Origin: Magicicada septendecula
Taxonomy: Eukaryota; Arthropoda; Insecta; Hemiptera; Cicadidae
NCBI GenBank assembly: GCA_034769895.1
Contig: CM068372.1
Coordinates: 434,871,458-434,935,457, forward strand
Length of the DNA: 64,000 nucleotides
Direction of reading: 5' to 3'
Shown here: positions 1-11,653 of the stretch, one piece after another
Numbering within the stretch: position 1 is the first letter of the stretch
Layout of the letters: the number at the start of each line of letters is the position of its first letter
Position numbers and translations under genes: made by a program
Notes under the pieces: model-generated
Databases searched by the model: none
Seen by the model: only the letters and a program-made list of their open reading frames with translations
Told to the model about the DNA's origin: nothing

Positions 1-725
1 TTTTTTCTTTACCGCTTCCACATCGACAAAACGTCCTTTCATGTCCCTCTTCATTCGCGGAAACAAGAAGAAATCGCACGGAGCGAGGTCAGGTGAGTAA
101 GGGGCGCGGGGCAAGGGAGTCATGTTGTTTTTTGCTAAAAACTGGTGCACTGAAATGGACCTGAGGCACAAATTTTGCAGTGACCCTTCTCATCCCCAAA
201 TCTTCTGACAAAATTCGCTGAACCGAGCTCCAAGTTGTTCCAGATAACTTACTAATCTCTTCAATGGTCTGTCGTTGGTCTTCAAGCACGATTGCATGAA
301 CTTTTTCAACATTTTCGTCAGTTCTGGAAGTTGACGGACGTCCAGAACGAGGTTTGTCATCAGTTGACATTTCACCTTCTTTGAAACGAGAAAACCATTG
401 GTACACTTGAGTTTTTCCCATAGCACCTATCCTTGTAAGCTGTTTTCAACATCACAACAGTTTCTGCGGCGTTTTTCCCAAGCAGGAAGCAAAATTTCAC
501 AGCAGCGCGCTGTTCACTTAAATCCACCATGACAAAAAACGAGGAGCAAGCAAAACTGCTTTTACAAAACGAATTACTGTGACCGGACACATCCTTCCCA
601 GGCGACAACAATGACGGCACTGAACTCGGAATGAGTTGCGCTACGCTCGCCTAGCGGGAGAAATGCATACTATGTAAGCTCCGCCAATCGCAGCGCTATT
701 CCGGTTATTTTTGGGTACCCCCTCA
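1..725 (-). mobile_element. mariner remnant A (internally deleted, cut by window edge)
   Basis: The element runs on the minus strand from its terminal inverted repeat at 725 (reads TGAGGGGGTACCCAAAAATA on the minus strand, next to a TA at 726-727) past the start of the window. The same TIR opens the copy at 27126-28018. The transposase is joined from its N-terminal third directly to the region near the last catalytic Asp, so the middle of the gene is missing. The other copy has nearly the same junction, so this is an amplified, non-autonomous derivative rather than an isolated casualty. Confidence 0.85.
89..530 (-). pseudogene. mariner transposase, N-terminal HTH part fused to C-terminal part
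   Basis: Transposase of the mariner (D,D34D) family, which cuts and pastes its own DNA at TA sites. Two frames are needed. The first starts at the ATG at 528-530 (MVDLSEQRAAVKFCFLLGKN, the typical first helix-turn-helix). The second opens at 421 with MGKTQVYQWFSRFKEGE and carries the second HTH ending in SVQRILSEDLGMRRV. After TAKFVP the sequence jumps to the stretch that normally follows the second catalytic Asp. The first two catalytic Asp residues are therefore deleted; the third (in PDLAPCDFFLF) survives in another frame. No activity is possible from this copy. Assignment rests on motifs seen; the subfamily is not resolved. Confidence 0.85.
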
Positions 726-1687
726 TAATTCGATTGGAAGATCTGGTATTTGTCTCAGTGGGAAGACCTCATGAACAAGGGTCAAAGTCTAGGTCCCAGT
801 AGGATAATGAAGCAAATACTCCACCTAAATACACACAAGAATACTGAACATAAACCAAGGTGGTAGAATAAAAAAATTAATAAATCAGGAAAACCTTCTG
901 TATCCACAATGAAGGGAAACACTGTGGAACTGTTCGTAAGAATATCGCACTCAAAATGTTAAGTACAGTGGAATGGTGTGTAAGGATGTGTAGCCATGTT
1001 TGTAGTATGCACGTGTGAGGGTACAAAATTATTTTATTGAATATTTATATGAAAAGCATGTTAATTTAAATAATTTTTGTGATATGTAAATTTTTGAGAT
1101 GGGACATATCAGAATGTTCAAAATAAAAATGTTCGATCTAATTAATGACGGTAATTATTTTAAAAATTAGTAACTAAATGTATGGTTTATAAGTAAAAAG
1201 GGTTTATGGCCATAAATTCATTTGTAAAAATATTCAGGTTTTTTGAACAAGAATTGTTCTGTTCAGAAGCCTTCTTCGACAAGAACTTTTATTATCTGTA
1301 GAAAATCATGAGTAGAGGTTACCTAAGAACCTATGTGATTTCCGAATTCAGTTGAAAATTACTTTTAACGGATAGATCAGTCTCTCTTTGGAATCGATAA
1401 CATGTAATTGCCACTTGGTACATGATAATTGACTTCCCAATCACCACAGACACAAGTTAGAAAATTGCTAGAGTTGCTGCGGGAAATATAGTAGTGCTAT
1501 TCTGTGAAAGTGCAAGATATCCAGTTAGGTATATAGACACTTTAAGCTGACTGGAAAAGGGTGTTAGCATAACACACCATTTTAGTAATCAGTATTAGTT
1601 TGCCGTGAAAGTGTGTAACCAGGGACAACCCATCATCTGAAGCATCTTAGCCTAGTAAGACTATCGAAAAAAAAAAGAGCAAAAAAG
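726..1687. other. unassigned AT-rich DNA
   Basis: About 960 bp between the mariner end and the left inverted repeat. No ORF of note, no TIR, LTR or RNA gene recognised. Confidence 0.5.
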
Positions 1688-2684
1688 GCAAATTTCCAGA
1701 AACAGCCACGTATGGGCTGATTTTTTTTTAAACGATATGTTTAGTTAGTGTTTACCTAAAAGTTTATCCAAGTTCCAGACTTCGGACCGCCCATTTTCCC
1801 CGATTTTCCGTGACTTTTCACTTCCGGCAAACAGCAGAGTGCAAGTCACTGAAGTTTTCGTCGATTTTTCTTATGATAAATATCCAAATCACCAAATCAG
1901 AAAAATAAAAATACCAGCGTGTTCCCCAGAAAATTTCCTATTGATCTGTTTTAGTCGTGCATTTTTTTAAAGGCAACATAACCTACAAAAAAAATTGAAG
2001 CTTGCAAAAATGTGCATTTTCAGATTTCTGTTAATAATGAGTGAAATGATGATTTTTCTTCATAAAAAAAATTATAGAGTATAGTATTCCAATAGACGAA
2101 TTTCCATATTAATTTTTATCCCGAAATATTTTGTCATTAAGCCACAATAAATTGTTCAATTTGAAAACGGAAATTTTTCAAAATTTGGTCCAGTCATTAC
2201 CCTGACATCACAGGACAAAGTTTTTTTTTTAAATACTCGTATTTTCATGCTCTATCAGCTAGTGAAATAAGTTTGTTCTTTCATAGCTTTTGAAACAATA
2301 ATTTTTAACTTTTTTATTGTGCGCGCATGTGCGCTTTTAAACAGCGAATGGCCGCGCGGCTGAATTGAGTATAGATATGCGCCACCAAGTGGCAGCACAC
2401 TACGTACTGCACATTTGCACACTAATTGTAAATATAGTGTTGTGATGAAGCGTTTTTGTTAATTGTGATATTTATATTTTTTTTAAACTACCTACAGGAG
2501 CCTAATTCAGAACTTGCACTTCTTCTTTCACATCTATTTATACTTCTACTTATATTTCCACAACTTTAAAATTTTGTGGAGAAAGTGTTTTTCTTTTCAT
2601 TTTTAATATAATCTGTTTTGGTTATTTTTTGAACAAAACTACATAGAAACAAAAGAAATTTGCAATATTTCTGAAATCGGACGG
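1688..2684 (+). repeat. left arm of a ~1-kb inverted repeat (partner 10077-11035)
   Basis: Reading from gcaaatttccagaaacagc to the acggg at 2684, this segment matches the reverse complement of 10077-11035 along its length with scattered substitutions and small indels (shared stretches include tgtgcattttcagatttc and gaacaaaactacatagaaac). Outside 1688 and 11035 the similarity stops. It contains, at 2499-2684, a truncated copy of the MITE-like hairpin that is complete at 10029-10256. It may be a long terminal inverted repeat of one 9.3-kb element, or two inverted copies of one repeat family. Confidence 0.8.
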
Positions 2685-2963
2685 GTAAAACGCAGAATTA
2701 TGATGTTATAATCGTCGGTGAAGATATTGACTTATTGGTCCTTTTAGCACACTATGCAGCAAATGTTCAAGAAAATGTCTACTTTTTCAAAAGAAAAATT
2801 GGAAGATCGCAAGATGAGGTATATACTCAAAAAAGTTTCAAATTTCCAGAACTGAAAGAAATAATTGTGTTTATTCATGCTTTTGGGGGCTGCAATACCA
2901 CACCTGCCTTTGCTAGATTAGGTAAACAAACTATTTGTGAAATTATTTTAAAATACCTGGGCC
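2681..2963 (+). pseudogene. fragment of PIN/FEN-like nuclease-domain protein (GCDTTS type)
   Basis: An open stretch starting after a stop at 2672-2674 encodes VIIVGEDIDLLVLLAHYA, then YFFKRKIGR, then IVFIHAFGGCNTTPAFARLG and KQTICEIILKYL. The order VGED-D-LLVLL, YFLK and HAF-GCDTTSA-F-GK is a recurrent signature of an uncharacterised, high-copy protein family in invertebrate genomes that resembles PIN-like nucleases. Here GCDTTSA reads GCNTTPA, so a conserved Asp has become Asn. The fragment is cut at 2963 by the first base of a hAT-type end and has no start codon. Function is inferred from family resemblance only. Confidence 0.55.
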
Positions 2964-3460
2964 CAGGCCCGTATTTAGGTATTGTGTGCCCCTGTGCTCT
3001 AAGTAATATGCCGCCCCCCACGCACCACACCCCCACCCACACAAACTTACGACTCAAACAAGGAAACAAGCCGTGATTTTACAGACATACCAGCTCAAGT
3101 TGAGTACATTATAATAGGTAAACATAAACATATGATGGCAGTCTGTTGTAGCGTTGTAGGTATTACAAGTTACAACGTAATTTTAAATGGCGTAATTCTC
3201 TCGACATTGACATATAATTCATGTAGGATGTAGTCTACAGAAAATTTATTCTTTTTACTCTTTATCACAGTTATGTCGTATTTTTTTATATTTCACAGTT
3301 TCACTTAAATTATGATGGTATTTCTTAAATATTTACTCTTAACATTGTAATAATTAGACATGGAATTAAAAAGTAAGCAGTGTTTTTGACATTGATTATT
3401 TTTAATACATTACGGAATTACAGTAAGTTCAGTGAAAAGCATTTAACCAAACCTGATAAG

Positions 3461-3544
3461 TAAAAATGTATCTTACCTTACATAATGAACGGTTTTCGTC
3501 TGTAAAAATGTATCTTACCTTACATAATGAACGGTTTTCGTCTG
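3461..3544 (+). repeat. 42-bp perfect tandem duplication
   Basis: The unit beginning taaaaatgtatcttacctta and ending ggttttcgtctg occurs twice without change (3461-3502, 3503-3544), at the 3' edge of the hAT coding part. Perfect identity indicates a recent event. Confidence 0.95.
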
Positions 3545-4731
3545 GCTTTACTGTGAGTAAAATCATTGATTATTTCGTGAAAACTTAGCGTGTTAGTTAT
3601 ATCTGACTCAGTACACAGAACTGCTGCACTTACAAGTCGCTCTTGTCTTTGGCTTGACCGCATGTAGTTGTTCACTCTTCTTAAAACAGAAAACGATCTT
3701 TCAGCTGAACCGTTGTTTGCAGCTGTGCAGTTATAAATTTTCAGCGCAACACACATATTAGGATAAAGTTCTTGTAAGTTTCTTTCAATTAACATTTTAT
3801 TCAAACTTGGCAAAGTCCAGAGTTTTTCTACTTTTTCACCTTTCTTGTTTAGCACTTCACGTTTAATATTTTTTATGAAACCTTTAAGATGGATACAATC
3901 ATTTATTAGACTATTCTCCAAATCCGTATTGTACAGTTCATACAGTTCTTTTGCTGAATTTATTATACTAGTAGGTTCAAGATTTGTAAGTTTGGAAATA
4001 AAATCAAATCTAGACGCAAAGTATGTGTACACAGATATTCTTTTTTCCAAATCCTCCTTCAATGTGTCAATTACAGCAGAAAAACTTGAGTTAAGCTTTT
4101 TTTCATTTAAGTGTATTTCTTTTGATCCTTTATCTTCATGTGTAGATAAATTATCACCTTCCTCTTCACTCGTGTCAGAGTCAGACTGATCAAAAAATCG
4201 TTTCTTTTTCCTCTTCCTCTTAGGTGAGGTCATATTAAGTTCTGATGATGTTTTATTTAGTGTTAGTGTCATTGTCTCATTTATCTTTTTTACAGCTTGG
4301 GATTTGTATTCATGATACAGTTCCCTAATTTCTTCAAGATAACCAATCAACGATTCATAAAGTTCCTTGGCAGCAGAGACATCCAAATCTTCTGCTTGTA
4401 GCTTTTCCATTGTCTTCCCAAACTGTTGGAATATGGCACCCCAAAGGCTAGACATAAATGCTGTGTCAGTATGAGTTAACTGCTTCAGTAAACCTTTAGC
4501 TTTGTTTCGGTCCAAACATTTTTGGGTGGCATCTTCGGAAAATGACTTAAGAGCATTGAATATAGCTGTCCCATCTAAATTTAGATTTTTACACGCTTCT
4601 TCTCGTGCACTCCAATGAGTCTGACTTAATGATTTCAATGTTGAGCTTTTTGGACCAAAATATGATAAAAGCAAATTCCATCTCTGTGTCGAACTAGGAA
4701 AAAAAATTAAAAATACTTTGCAAGAAGTCAA
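3520..4731 (-). pseudogene. hAT transposase, C-terminal part with dimerisation domain
   Basis: 403 codons open. The start FFPSSTQRWNLLL continues the transposase from the preceding frame. A Ser/Asp/Glu-rich stretch with a basic cluster PKRKRKKKRFF lies mid-way and could be a nuclear localisation signal. Near the end GSAERSFSVLRRVNNYMRSS and ERLVSAAVL form the hAT C-terminal dimerisation domain. It is the longest intact block of this element, but it has no proper start and the preceding segments are frameshifted, so it is not a gene on its own. Its last codons run into the 42-bp tandem duplication at 3461-3544. Confidence 0.85.
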
Positions 4732-4815
4732 AAAATGTTACAGACTCCCGACAACACTCTGCTGCTTGAGAACCACTCAAATTTGCTGAATGGGCAGCAC
4801 AGGGAATATAGAAAG

Positions 4816-5541
4816 CTAGTGGATTGATTGCGTTGATTCTGGCTTGCAAACAGAATATATACCTGACATGTTTGAACAATTGTCATAAGTTTGACCCCTA
4901 CAATCAGATATCTCTAGATTTATACTTTTTAATATCTCCAATACTGCGTCTGCAAGGTTTTTACCTCTGTGCCCAGGACTTTTGAAGAAGGTTAAAAATC
5001 TCTCATGTGCCTCCCCTATCTCATTTACATAACGAACAATGAAGAAGGTTAGTTGGTTGTTATGAGTAATGTCTGGAGATGAGTCAACTATTACTGAATA
5101 ATATTTACACAACTGGACCTCTTCAACAATCTTAGAGACTACTTTCTCTCCCATAATTTTAATAAGGTCATCACAAATTACTGGACTCAAATATGACGTC
5201 CTTCCGCTACCTGGATTTCCATAGCATGAAATGTGAGCAGATAGAAAGGGGTCATACTCAGCTATTAATTCAAGGCACATCATAAAATTGCCATTATGCT
5301 CTGACCCAAATACTTCGTTATCTCCTTGGAATGCTAGTCCTCGAGAAGATAATTTTTTAAAGACAGAAATTACCCACTGTAGTACATTCCTCCAATACTG
5401 GACCTCCTGCTCAAAAACAGTTACTAACTTTTTGTCAATTCTAGATAATTCATTTGCTCGGGTTTTAAATGTAATTGCACAATCTCTTTGAGAGGATGAG
5501 TTTTCATTTTCGGAGATATACGTTGTACAGCGTGAATCCAA
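4816..5541 (-). pseudogene. hAT transposase, DUF4371 part
   Basis: This frame carries the DUF4371 region of hAT transposases: LAFQGDNEVFGSEHNGNFM and YYSVIVDSSPDITHNNQLTF, followed by GQTYDNCSNMSG. The Asp in VIVDSSPD and the DN of YDNCSNMSG match the conserved first part of the hAT RNase-H-like fold. The frame is lost near 4860; the next conserved piece (INPLAFYIPCAAHSANL) continues in a second frame at 4694-4879. Confidence 0.8.
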
Positions 5542-6178
5542 TCATTAAACCCTGATTTTGAAGCAAACCCAGATAGGCCTCCAAAAAGCATACAAGGAGC
5601 ACAATATAGAGACCCCTGACTTGGTGAATAAACTAACTATTCTTGTTTTACAACATACCCATTCAAAAGCTTTGTTTTAAATAAACTATCAGTACAGTAC
5701 CTCTTTCTACCATCATGATATAGACGAACTGACTTTGAAAAATCAGAATCGAAATTTGTTTTATACCCTGTTTGATTAAGAAATCAATTGTTTCGTCAGT
5801 AATGACCCACTGATATGGATCATTGTCTGGCAAACAAATTATACTGTAATTATTTTTGTCTAGACCAGGAGATGCCGATGTTGAGGGTTCTGAAAGAATC
5901 TCATTATTTACATCAGAAGTGCTAGAACCTTGGTTGGTTGTTTTGCATTCATTACCAGTACCACCAGTATTACGATTACTTACATGAATTTTTGGTTCTT
6001 CAGAAATTTTGTTTTCAGTTTTTTCATAACTAAAAAACGATTCTAATTTTCTTACTTTTTTAAGGGTGTCATCTTCTTTTTGTTTCTTTTCTTCTGCCTT
6101 CCGTCTGTATGCCGCCCCACTTAGTCTTTTTCTTCCGTCCATTTCAGTTTTATACTTAAATATCGATTTGCAATCCAA
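5542..6178 (-). pseudogene. hAT transposase, N-terminal part with TTF-type zinc finger
   Basis: The natural start is probably the internal Met of MDGRKRLSGAAYRRKAEEKK, the usual opening of ZMYM1-like hAT transposases. A low-complexity Ser/Thr/Asn-rich linker follows, then DPYQWVITDETIDFLIKQG, the known lead-in to the TTF-type zinc finger. The finger itself lies in another frame near 5540-5650 and shows LYCAPCMLFGG. A frameshift and an in-frame stop (about 5640) separate the pieces. DNA binding to the transposon ends is the expected role of this finger. Confidence 0.75.
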
Positions 6179-6200
6179 TAAATAACTAAAGAAGTAAAAA

Positions 6201-7106
6201 ATAAACTTGTACTTTTTTTCACTTCACATCACAGTTCACAGTTTAATAAAAACTAACATAACCTAGTTGAACAGAATAGGCAAACGGTAGCACAGAGCGA
6301 CGCGTGAGCCAGACCAGAGCGGCAGCCGACAGCACAGTGTTGCCAAGAAAAACCTGCCCTACCTCATTTATACAGACTAGTAGCACTAGTAGAACAGCAG
6401 CGGAATACAAATCATACCCCGCTTTGCGCGACCCCACATAACACGAATTCGCTATAACGCGTTTTTTTTTCTAAGGACATATTTATTATACATATTAACA
6501 ATTACATATACAGTACCAATAATATTGTATATATACGTATCAACGTATCATCGTAAATGTAATGAATATGTAAATTTTGAATTTAACAACTAAAGTTTGC
6601 GTATTTTATTTTGAAAATGACAAATAAACACATACAGTACTGTAATTACATTACTGTATTATTTTGTATGCAGTACGATCACGTCAGCCTACCAACACGT
6701 TTGGTGGAAACGTAAAAACCTGATTTGTACAGATAAATAAGAGGTTGCATTAGGTCAGACGTAGATCTGTAATAAGTGTCAGCCAAAACAAAACGTTTTG
6801 TAAACATACATGGCTGTGCCATTACACATTATAAATGTTAATTTGACCTTGAATACTGTCTTCGTTAGCGGTGTGTGTACGGTGTTTTAATTATGTCATT
6901 TGTAACAGTTGTGTTTGTTTTATTCATTAGTGTGTGTATGTGTTTTTTTAATCATTTCACCGACGACTCCTATATATTATGAAGAAGAAGTTTTATCTGA
7001 TGATGGGAATTTAATTCCCGAAACATGTAGTGGAATATTTAACTACAAGATCGCCTGATGGATCAAATTAAGGTATAATTTGAAATTAATTGAATTTGTA
7101 TTTATT
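6201..7106. other. unassigned stretch with a Tigger-like end fragment
   Basis: At 6430-6475 the motif aattcgctataacgcg resembles subterminal sequence of Tigger/pogo transposons; it may be a relic end that cut the hAT. The remainder is AT-rich without coding signal. A hammerhead-like motif at 6997-7030 is listed separately. Confidence 0.35.
6997..7030 (+). ncRNA. hammerhead-like ribozyme motif (plus strand)
   Basis: CTGATGA, one extra T, a 5-bp hairpin GGGAA-TTTAA-TTCCC, then GAAA and the palindrome ACATGT with GTA as a possible NUH cleavage site. This follows the CUGANGA-stem II-GAAA-stem III-NUH order of hammerheads. Stem III could only pair with itself as a two-base-pair hairpin or between two molecules. 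Stem I is weak (mostly G-U pairs). No Penelope coding sequence is recognised beside it. Confidence 0.4.
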
Positions 7107-8520
7107 ATGAGTGATATTAAGGTACAGTATCCTACATTTAGTTTGGGTACAAGCAGCGGTGGTGTACGTGCGGGCCGAGAGGACATTAGAAAACAAAGTA
7201 AAGTCATTGTAGCAAACGTTTACAAGTTTTTTAAAAATCTTGCGTAAATGAAGAAGCCAAGAGGAACATAAACTTTGCACAAATTTGAAAATTGCCAGGG
7301 GAAGTTTGTGGCATTTCTGAAAAGTTGGTGCAACGTATTAGCAATACCGTTGCTTCGGCAGATGATCAAGGCGTGAGCATTGTGTTCAGTTCTCCAAGGA
7401 AAGGGTATAAACGGGAACACAAAAACACTGAACTGGACGATTTTAATAAACAAATAGTCCGCAGGACCGTACTAGAATATTATGACCGAGGGGAATACCT
7501 CACTGCAAGCAAAATTCGAGCTGATCTCTGTCAGAAAATCAATTATTCTGGGTCAGAAGCCTCCGTAGTTCGCCTTCTGAGAGTGCTTGGTTTTAAATTT
7601 TAGAAGTTCAACGATGGACGAAAATTTTTAATGGAGCGCAGAGACATTGCTGCCTTGAGAGCGAAGTTTTTGAGAACCATGCATGTACATCATATGGAGG
7701 ACAACAGGCCTATAATTTATTTGGATGAAACCTGATATCACAGAATCATACGAATAAATACATCTGGCAAGACTCCAGAGGGGACGGTGGGCTGAAAGTA
7801 CCTACTGGTAAAGGCTGATTATTGCACATGCTGGATCCGCAAGTACAGGTTTCATAGCAGGTGCCAAACTTGTCTTTCGTGGCAGTAAAGCATTCCGCTG
7901 AATCTGACTACCACACAGAAATGATTGCTGAAGTTTTTAAGAGCTGGTTTGTTGGTATGTTGTGCTCCTTGGAAGAAGGCTCTGTCATCGTGATGGATAA
8001 TGCCAGCTATCATTCTGTACAAATAGATAAACCACCATTTTCAAACTGGCGTAAAGCGGATATCATGGAGTGGCTGCGTAAGAAGAGAATTTCATTTTCT
8101 ACAGCTGAAACCAGGGATGGACTTCTTTCTAAAGAAGAGATCCGAACGGCCAAGAAGACGTACCAATTGGATCAACTGGCAAATGAAATGGGACATACAG
8201 TAGTGCGCCTGCCACCATATCAATGTCAGTATAATCCGATCAAGCTGACATGCGCCCAAGTTAAACGGTATGTTGCAAACAAGAATACGACTTTCAGATT
8301 AGCCGATATTGAACTACTTGCACACAAAGCTTTGGACAGGATAACTCAGGAAGACTCGGAGAAGTGCGTAAGACATGCTGAGCCACTACAAGAAGCCGAT
8401 TACTCAAAGCAGTGCACGAGAGACACCACAGTGGAGCCCTTCATCAGACACTTACGTGTGAGTAGTGACAGCGAACCTGAGTCCAGTGAATCTGAAGACG
8501 AATTACTACAGGAGTGTTAA
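7107..8520 (+). pseudogene. DDE_3 / IS630-Tc1-like transposase
   Basis: A transposase of the family common in aphid and other invertebrate genomes. It starts at the ATG at 7107 (MSDIKVQYPTFSLG). The N-terminal HTH part lies at 7107-7603 across frames (ISEKLVQRISNTVASADDQG, then FNKQIVRRTVLEYYDRGEYL). The catalytic part shows IIYLDET, IVMDNASYHS and QYNPIKLTCAQVK. In this family the third motif is NPIE with the catalytic Glu; here it is Lys. The codon after LDET is TGA where Trp is expected, and TAG follows VLGFKF. The last 219 codons (7861-8520) are open, ending in an acidic Ser/Glu-rich tail. Clearly dead. Its TIRs were not identified. Confidence 0.85.
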
Positions 8521-10028
8521 AAAATGTATATAGGTGGTAAATGTGTCTAGCGAAGCGTAGTATTTTCTATTTTGATTGAAACAAAAAACCATGTGTGCGT
8601 GTTTTCTTCAGGAGTGTTATGAATGTGCTCTGTGCTATCACTTTGCAAAGTGATAATTGTGTGACTAACCCTATTTGAGGTCAGTTTTTCAACATATTGC
8701 TTATTTGTAATAGTCATAAGGAATTCTATAGTTTATAAAATAACGAAAATTTTAATTATAAAATTTGTAAGGACAAATCATAAAATATAGAATTATAAAT
8801 TTAAATTCTATATTTAAAGATTTATAATATATTAACATATGAATAAGGAATTTTAAATTTATTTCATGAGGTATTTGTATTGTTTTTTATAAAATTATCC
8901 TTATTTTCTTAAGAAATCCAATTTGTTTCACGTTTATACGTACCACTATTTTTATGCTACTTGTGCATGTAACGTCTTATAGTATAGTTATAATTTTTGT
9001 ACTTAATTATTAATAAGGAGGAAATAAAAATAGAATATTTTTCGGAGTCACGAATAGTGCGGTTTCTCTTCAATAATTAAATGGGTCAAGCTTAAGACAC
9101 AGGATGCGTATGAAAATTCATTCAAACAAACTATAGCTGAAGCGTCGCATTGAATATTATGTATAAGTTATGGAAATTAATTGTTAATTAATTATTAACA
9201 ATGTATTAATTGTGATGTAATTATTATTAGCAGTTATTGACAATGTAACACTGTATTCTAATGTATGTATTAGAAACTTTCTCCCTGTAAAATTTTACTT
9301 AAAAAAATACAGTAAAACGCAAGTTAACCTTACATTACACTATCTTACAAAATCAGAACAACTGTGTGATACTCGTAAGATTTTAACATGTTTTTTACTT
9401 TAAATAACATTAAATTTTATCTATAAAATGTCTGCTGTAGGCATCTATGAACCTTCAAAATGTGTCATTGTTTTTTCTGTCTTCTATTGTCATTGATTTT
9501 AGAATGTTCAACAGTTTAAAGAACAAAAAATGATTTTAATGGAAGCCTTATTGACAACAACAAAGTAAATATTTAATTTAAAAATCACTTAGTTGTATTC
9601 TTTACATTAAGTAGTCCTGCTTACTAGTGTAGCATTTTTCGGAAGAAAGGGAAACTGTTGCTTAGTGGCAACGCTGTAAGTAAGCGGTGTGACCTTGACG
9701 GTACTACTTCCATGCAGTTAACCCTAGTGAAAACTGTGATGATGATTCTGATGACGTAAGTAATGGTACCATTCATTCTCTAAGTAAGAAAAGAAGAATC
9801 GACTGAAACCCATATAAAAAGGGATGGTATTCGATTCTCAAGAGACACATGGATAAACAAATTGAAGGCGTGGTAATGATTATTTGAAAAAAATAATAAT
9901 ACTCTTCAATAGAAAACATTTTAATTTTTTTAATAGAGCACTATTGTCTTCTACAAAAAAAAACTTCATTTATCGCACATCATTTCAAACCACCAATAAT
10001 GACCTTTTTTTCACATTATACCTCAACT
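8521..10028. other. unassigned AT-rich DNA
   Basis: No TIR, LTR or conserved ORF recognised. Short readable stretches near 9720-9860 (for example KKGWYSILKRHMDKQ) are too small to assign. Confidence 0.5.
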
Positions 10029-10256
10029 GGAGCCTAATTCAGAACTTATACTTCTACTTCCACATCTACATCTACCCGTACGATTTCAGAATTTTTGCAA
10101 ACTTCTTTTGTTTCTATGTAGTTTTGTTCAAAAAATTACCCAAACAGGTTATATTAAAAACGAAAAGAAAACACTTTCTCTACAGAATTCTAAAGTTGTC
10201 GAATTATAAGTAGAAGTATAAATAGATGTAGAAGTAGAAGTTCTGAATTAAACTCC
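10029..10256. mobile_element. MITE-like hairpin element, ~228 bp
   Basis: Both ends carry GGAGYYTAATTCAGAACTT followed by a TACTTCTAC-rich stretch, in inverted orientation, giving imperfect terminal inverted repeats of about 35 bp around a non-coding centre. A truncated copy (2499-2684) lies at the inner end of the left inverted-repeat arm. Target-site duplication not resolved. Confidence 0.6.
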
Positions 10257-11035
10257 TGTAGGTAATTAAAAAAATATATAAATATCACAATTAACAAAAA
10301 TGCTTCATCACATCACTATATGTACAATTGGTGTGCAAATGTGCAGTACATAGTGCTGCCACTTGGTGGCACATATGTATACTTGATTCAGCCACGTGGC
10401 CATTCGCTGTTTAAAAGCACACATGCGCGCACAATAAAAAAGTTAAAAATTATTATTTTGAAAGCTATGAGAGAACAAACTTATTTCACTAGCTGATAGA
10501 GAATGAAAATACGAGTATTTTTTTAAAAAAAACTTTGTCCTGTGATGTCAGGGTGATGACTGACCAAATTTTGAAAAATTTCTGTCAACTTGAAAAATTT
10601 ATTGTGGCTTAATGACAAAATATTTTAGGATAAAAATTAGTATGGAAATTCGTCTATTGGAATACTATACTCTATAATTTTGTTATGAAGAAAAAAATCA
10701 TTTCACTCATTATTAACGGAAATCTGAAAATGCACATTTTTGCAAGTTTCAATTTTTGTTGTTGGTTATGTTGCATTTAAAAAATGCACGACTAACACAG
10801 ATCGATAGGAAATTTTTCAGGGATCACGCTGGTACTTTTATTTTTCTGATTTGGTGATTTATCATTGGAAAACTGAAGGAAAACTTCAGTGACTCGCGCT
10901 CCGCTGTTTGCCAGAAGTGAAAAGTCAGGGAAAATGGGCGGTTCGAAGTCTGGAACTTGGATAAACTTTTAGGTAAACACTAAACCTATCATTTACAAAA
11001 AAATCAGCTCAAAAGAAGCTGTTTCTGGAAATTTG
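10077..11035 (-). repeat. right arm of the ~1-kb inverted repeat (partner 1688-2684)
   Basis: Reverse complement matches 1688-2684. Compared with the left arm it lacks a few short stretches and has its own substitutions, so the two arms are not young duplicates. Its inner end continues into the complete MITE, whereas the left arm stops at the PIN-like fragment. Confidence 0.8.
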
Positions 11036-11615
11036 CTATTTTTAAATTAGTCACAGCTATCTGAAGTCTACATAAAAGGGAAGCAAACTTATATTATTTA
11101 TGCACAATTAAAAAAATAGTAATTTAAAAGAATGATTATTCAGAATATTCCCTTTTTAAGAAGATACACTGACATACTATTATGCCTCTTATGTGTAGCA
11201 CAAAATAGTAATAATCTATAACATCAAAACATAAAACACATTAAAAAACAATTGTAAAATTCTTGTAAATTTCTTTGGTGTCTGACAGGAATATCAACTT
11301 TGAATGATTATTAAAATTTTAAATCTTAGCAAATAATCTGCAGAAATAGTATTGTATTTTTGTTAAATTAAATTGTAAGTTTATTAATATTTTAATAAAA
11401 TAATATTTACTTTAAGTAAACATAATTATTGTTTACAAGACAGCACCCATTCTAAATTGATTAGAGAAATTATTTTTAATAATACTTAAAATTCCATATT
11501 ACTTATTTTACTTGTACTATTTACATTTTCGTATTGATTTTACTTCACTAGCTCATACTTCAGTTCTTTGTTAGTTGTTTCTTTGTTTTGAACAAACTAA
11601 TTATTTATTTTTTAC

Positions 11616-11653
<38 letters not shown>

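Larger units (their letters stand above)
2964..6200 (-). mobile_element. hAT transposon (ZMYM1-like), broken
   Basis: The 3' end of the element is taken as CAGGCCCGTATTTAGG at 2964, which looks like a hAT terminal repeat. The matching 5' terminal repeat was not found beyond 6178, and no 8-bp target duplication could be paired, so the right edge is open. Transposase coding is on the minus strand in at least four frames (entries below). Confidence 0.7.

Noticed and set aside
1688-11035. Maverick/Polinton-type giant element
   Set aside because: No polymerase B, integrase, capsid or ATPase genes between the inverted repeats.
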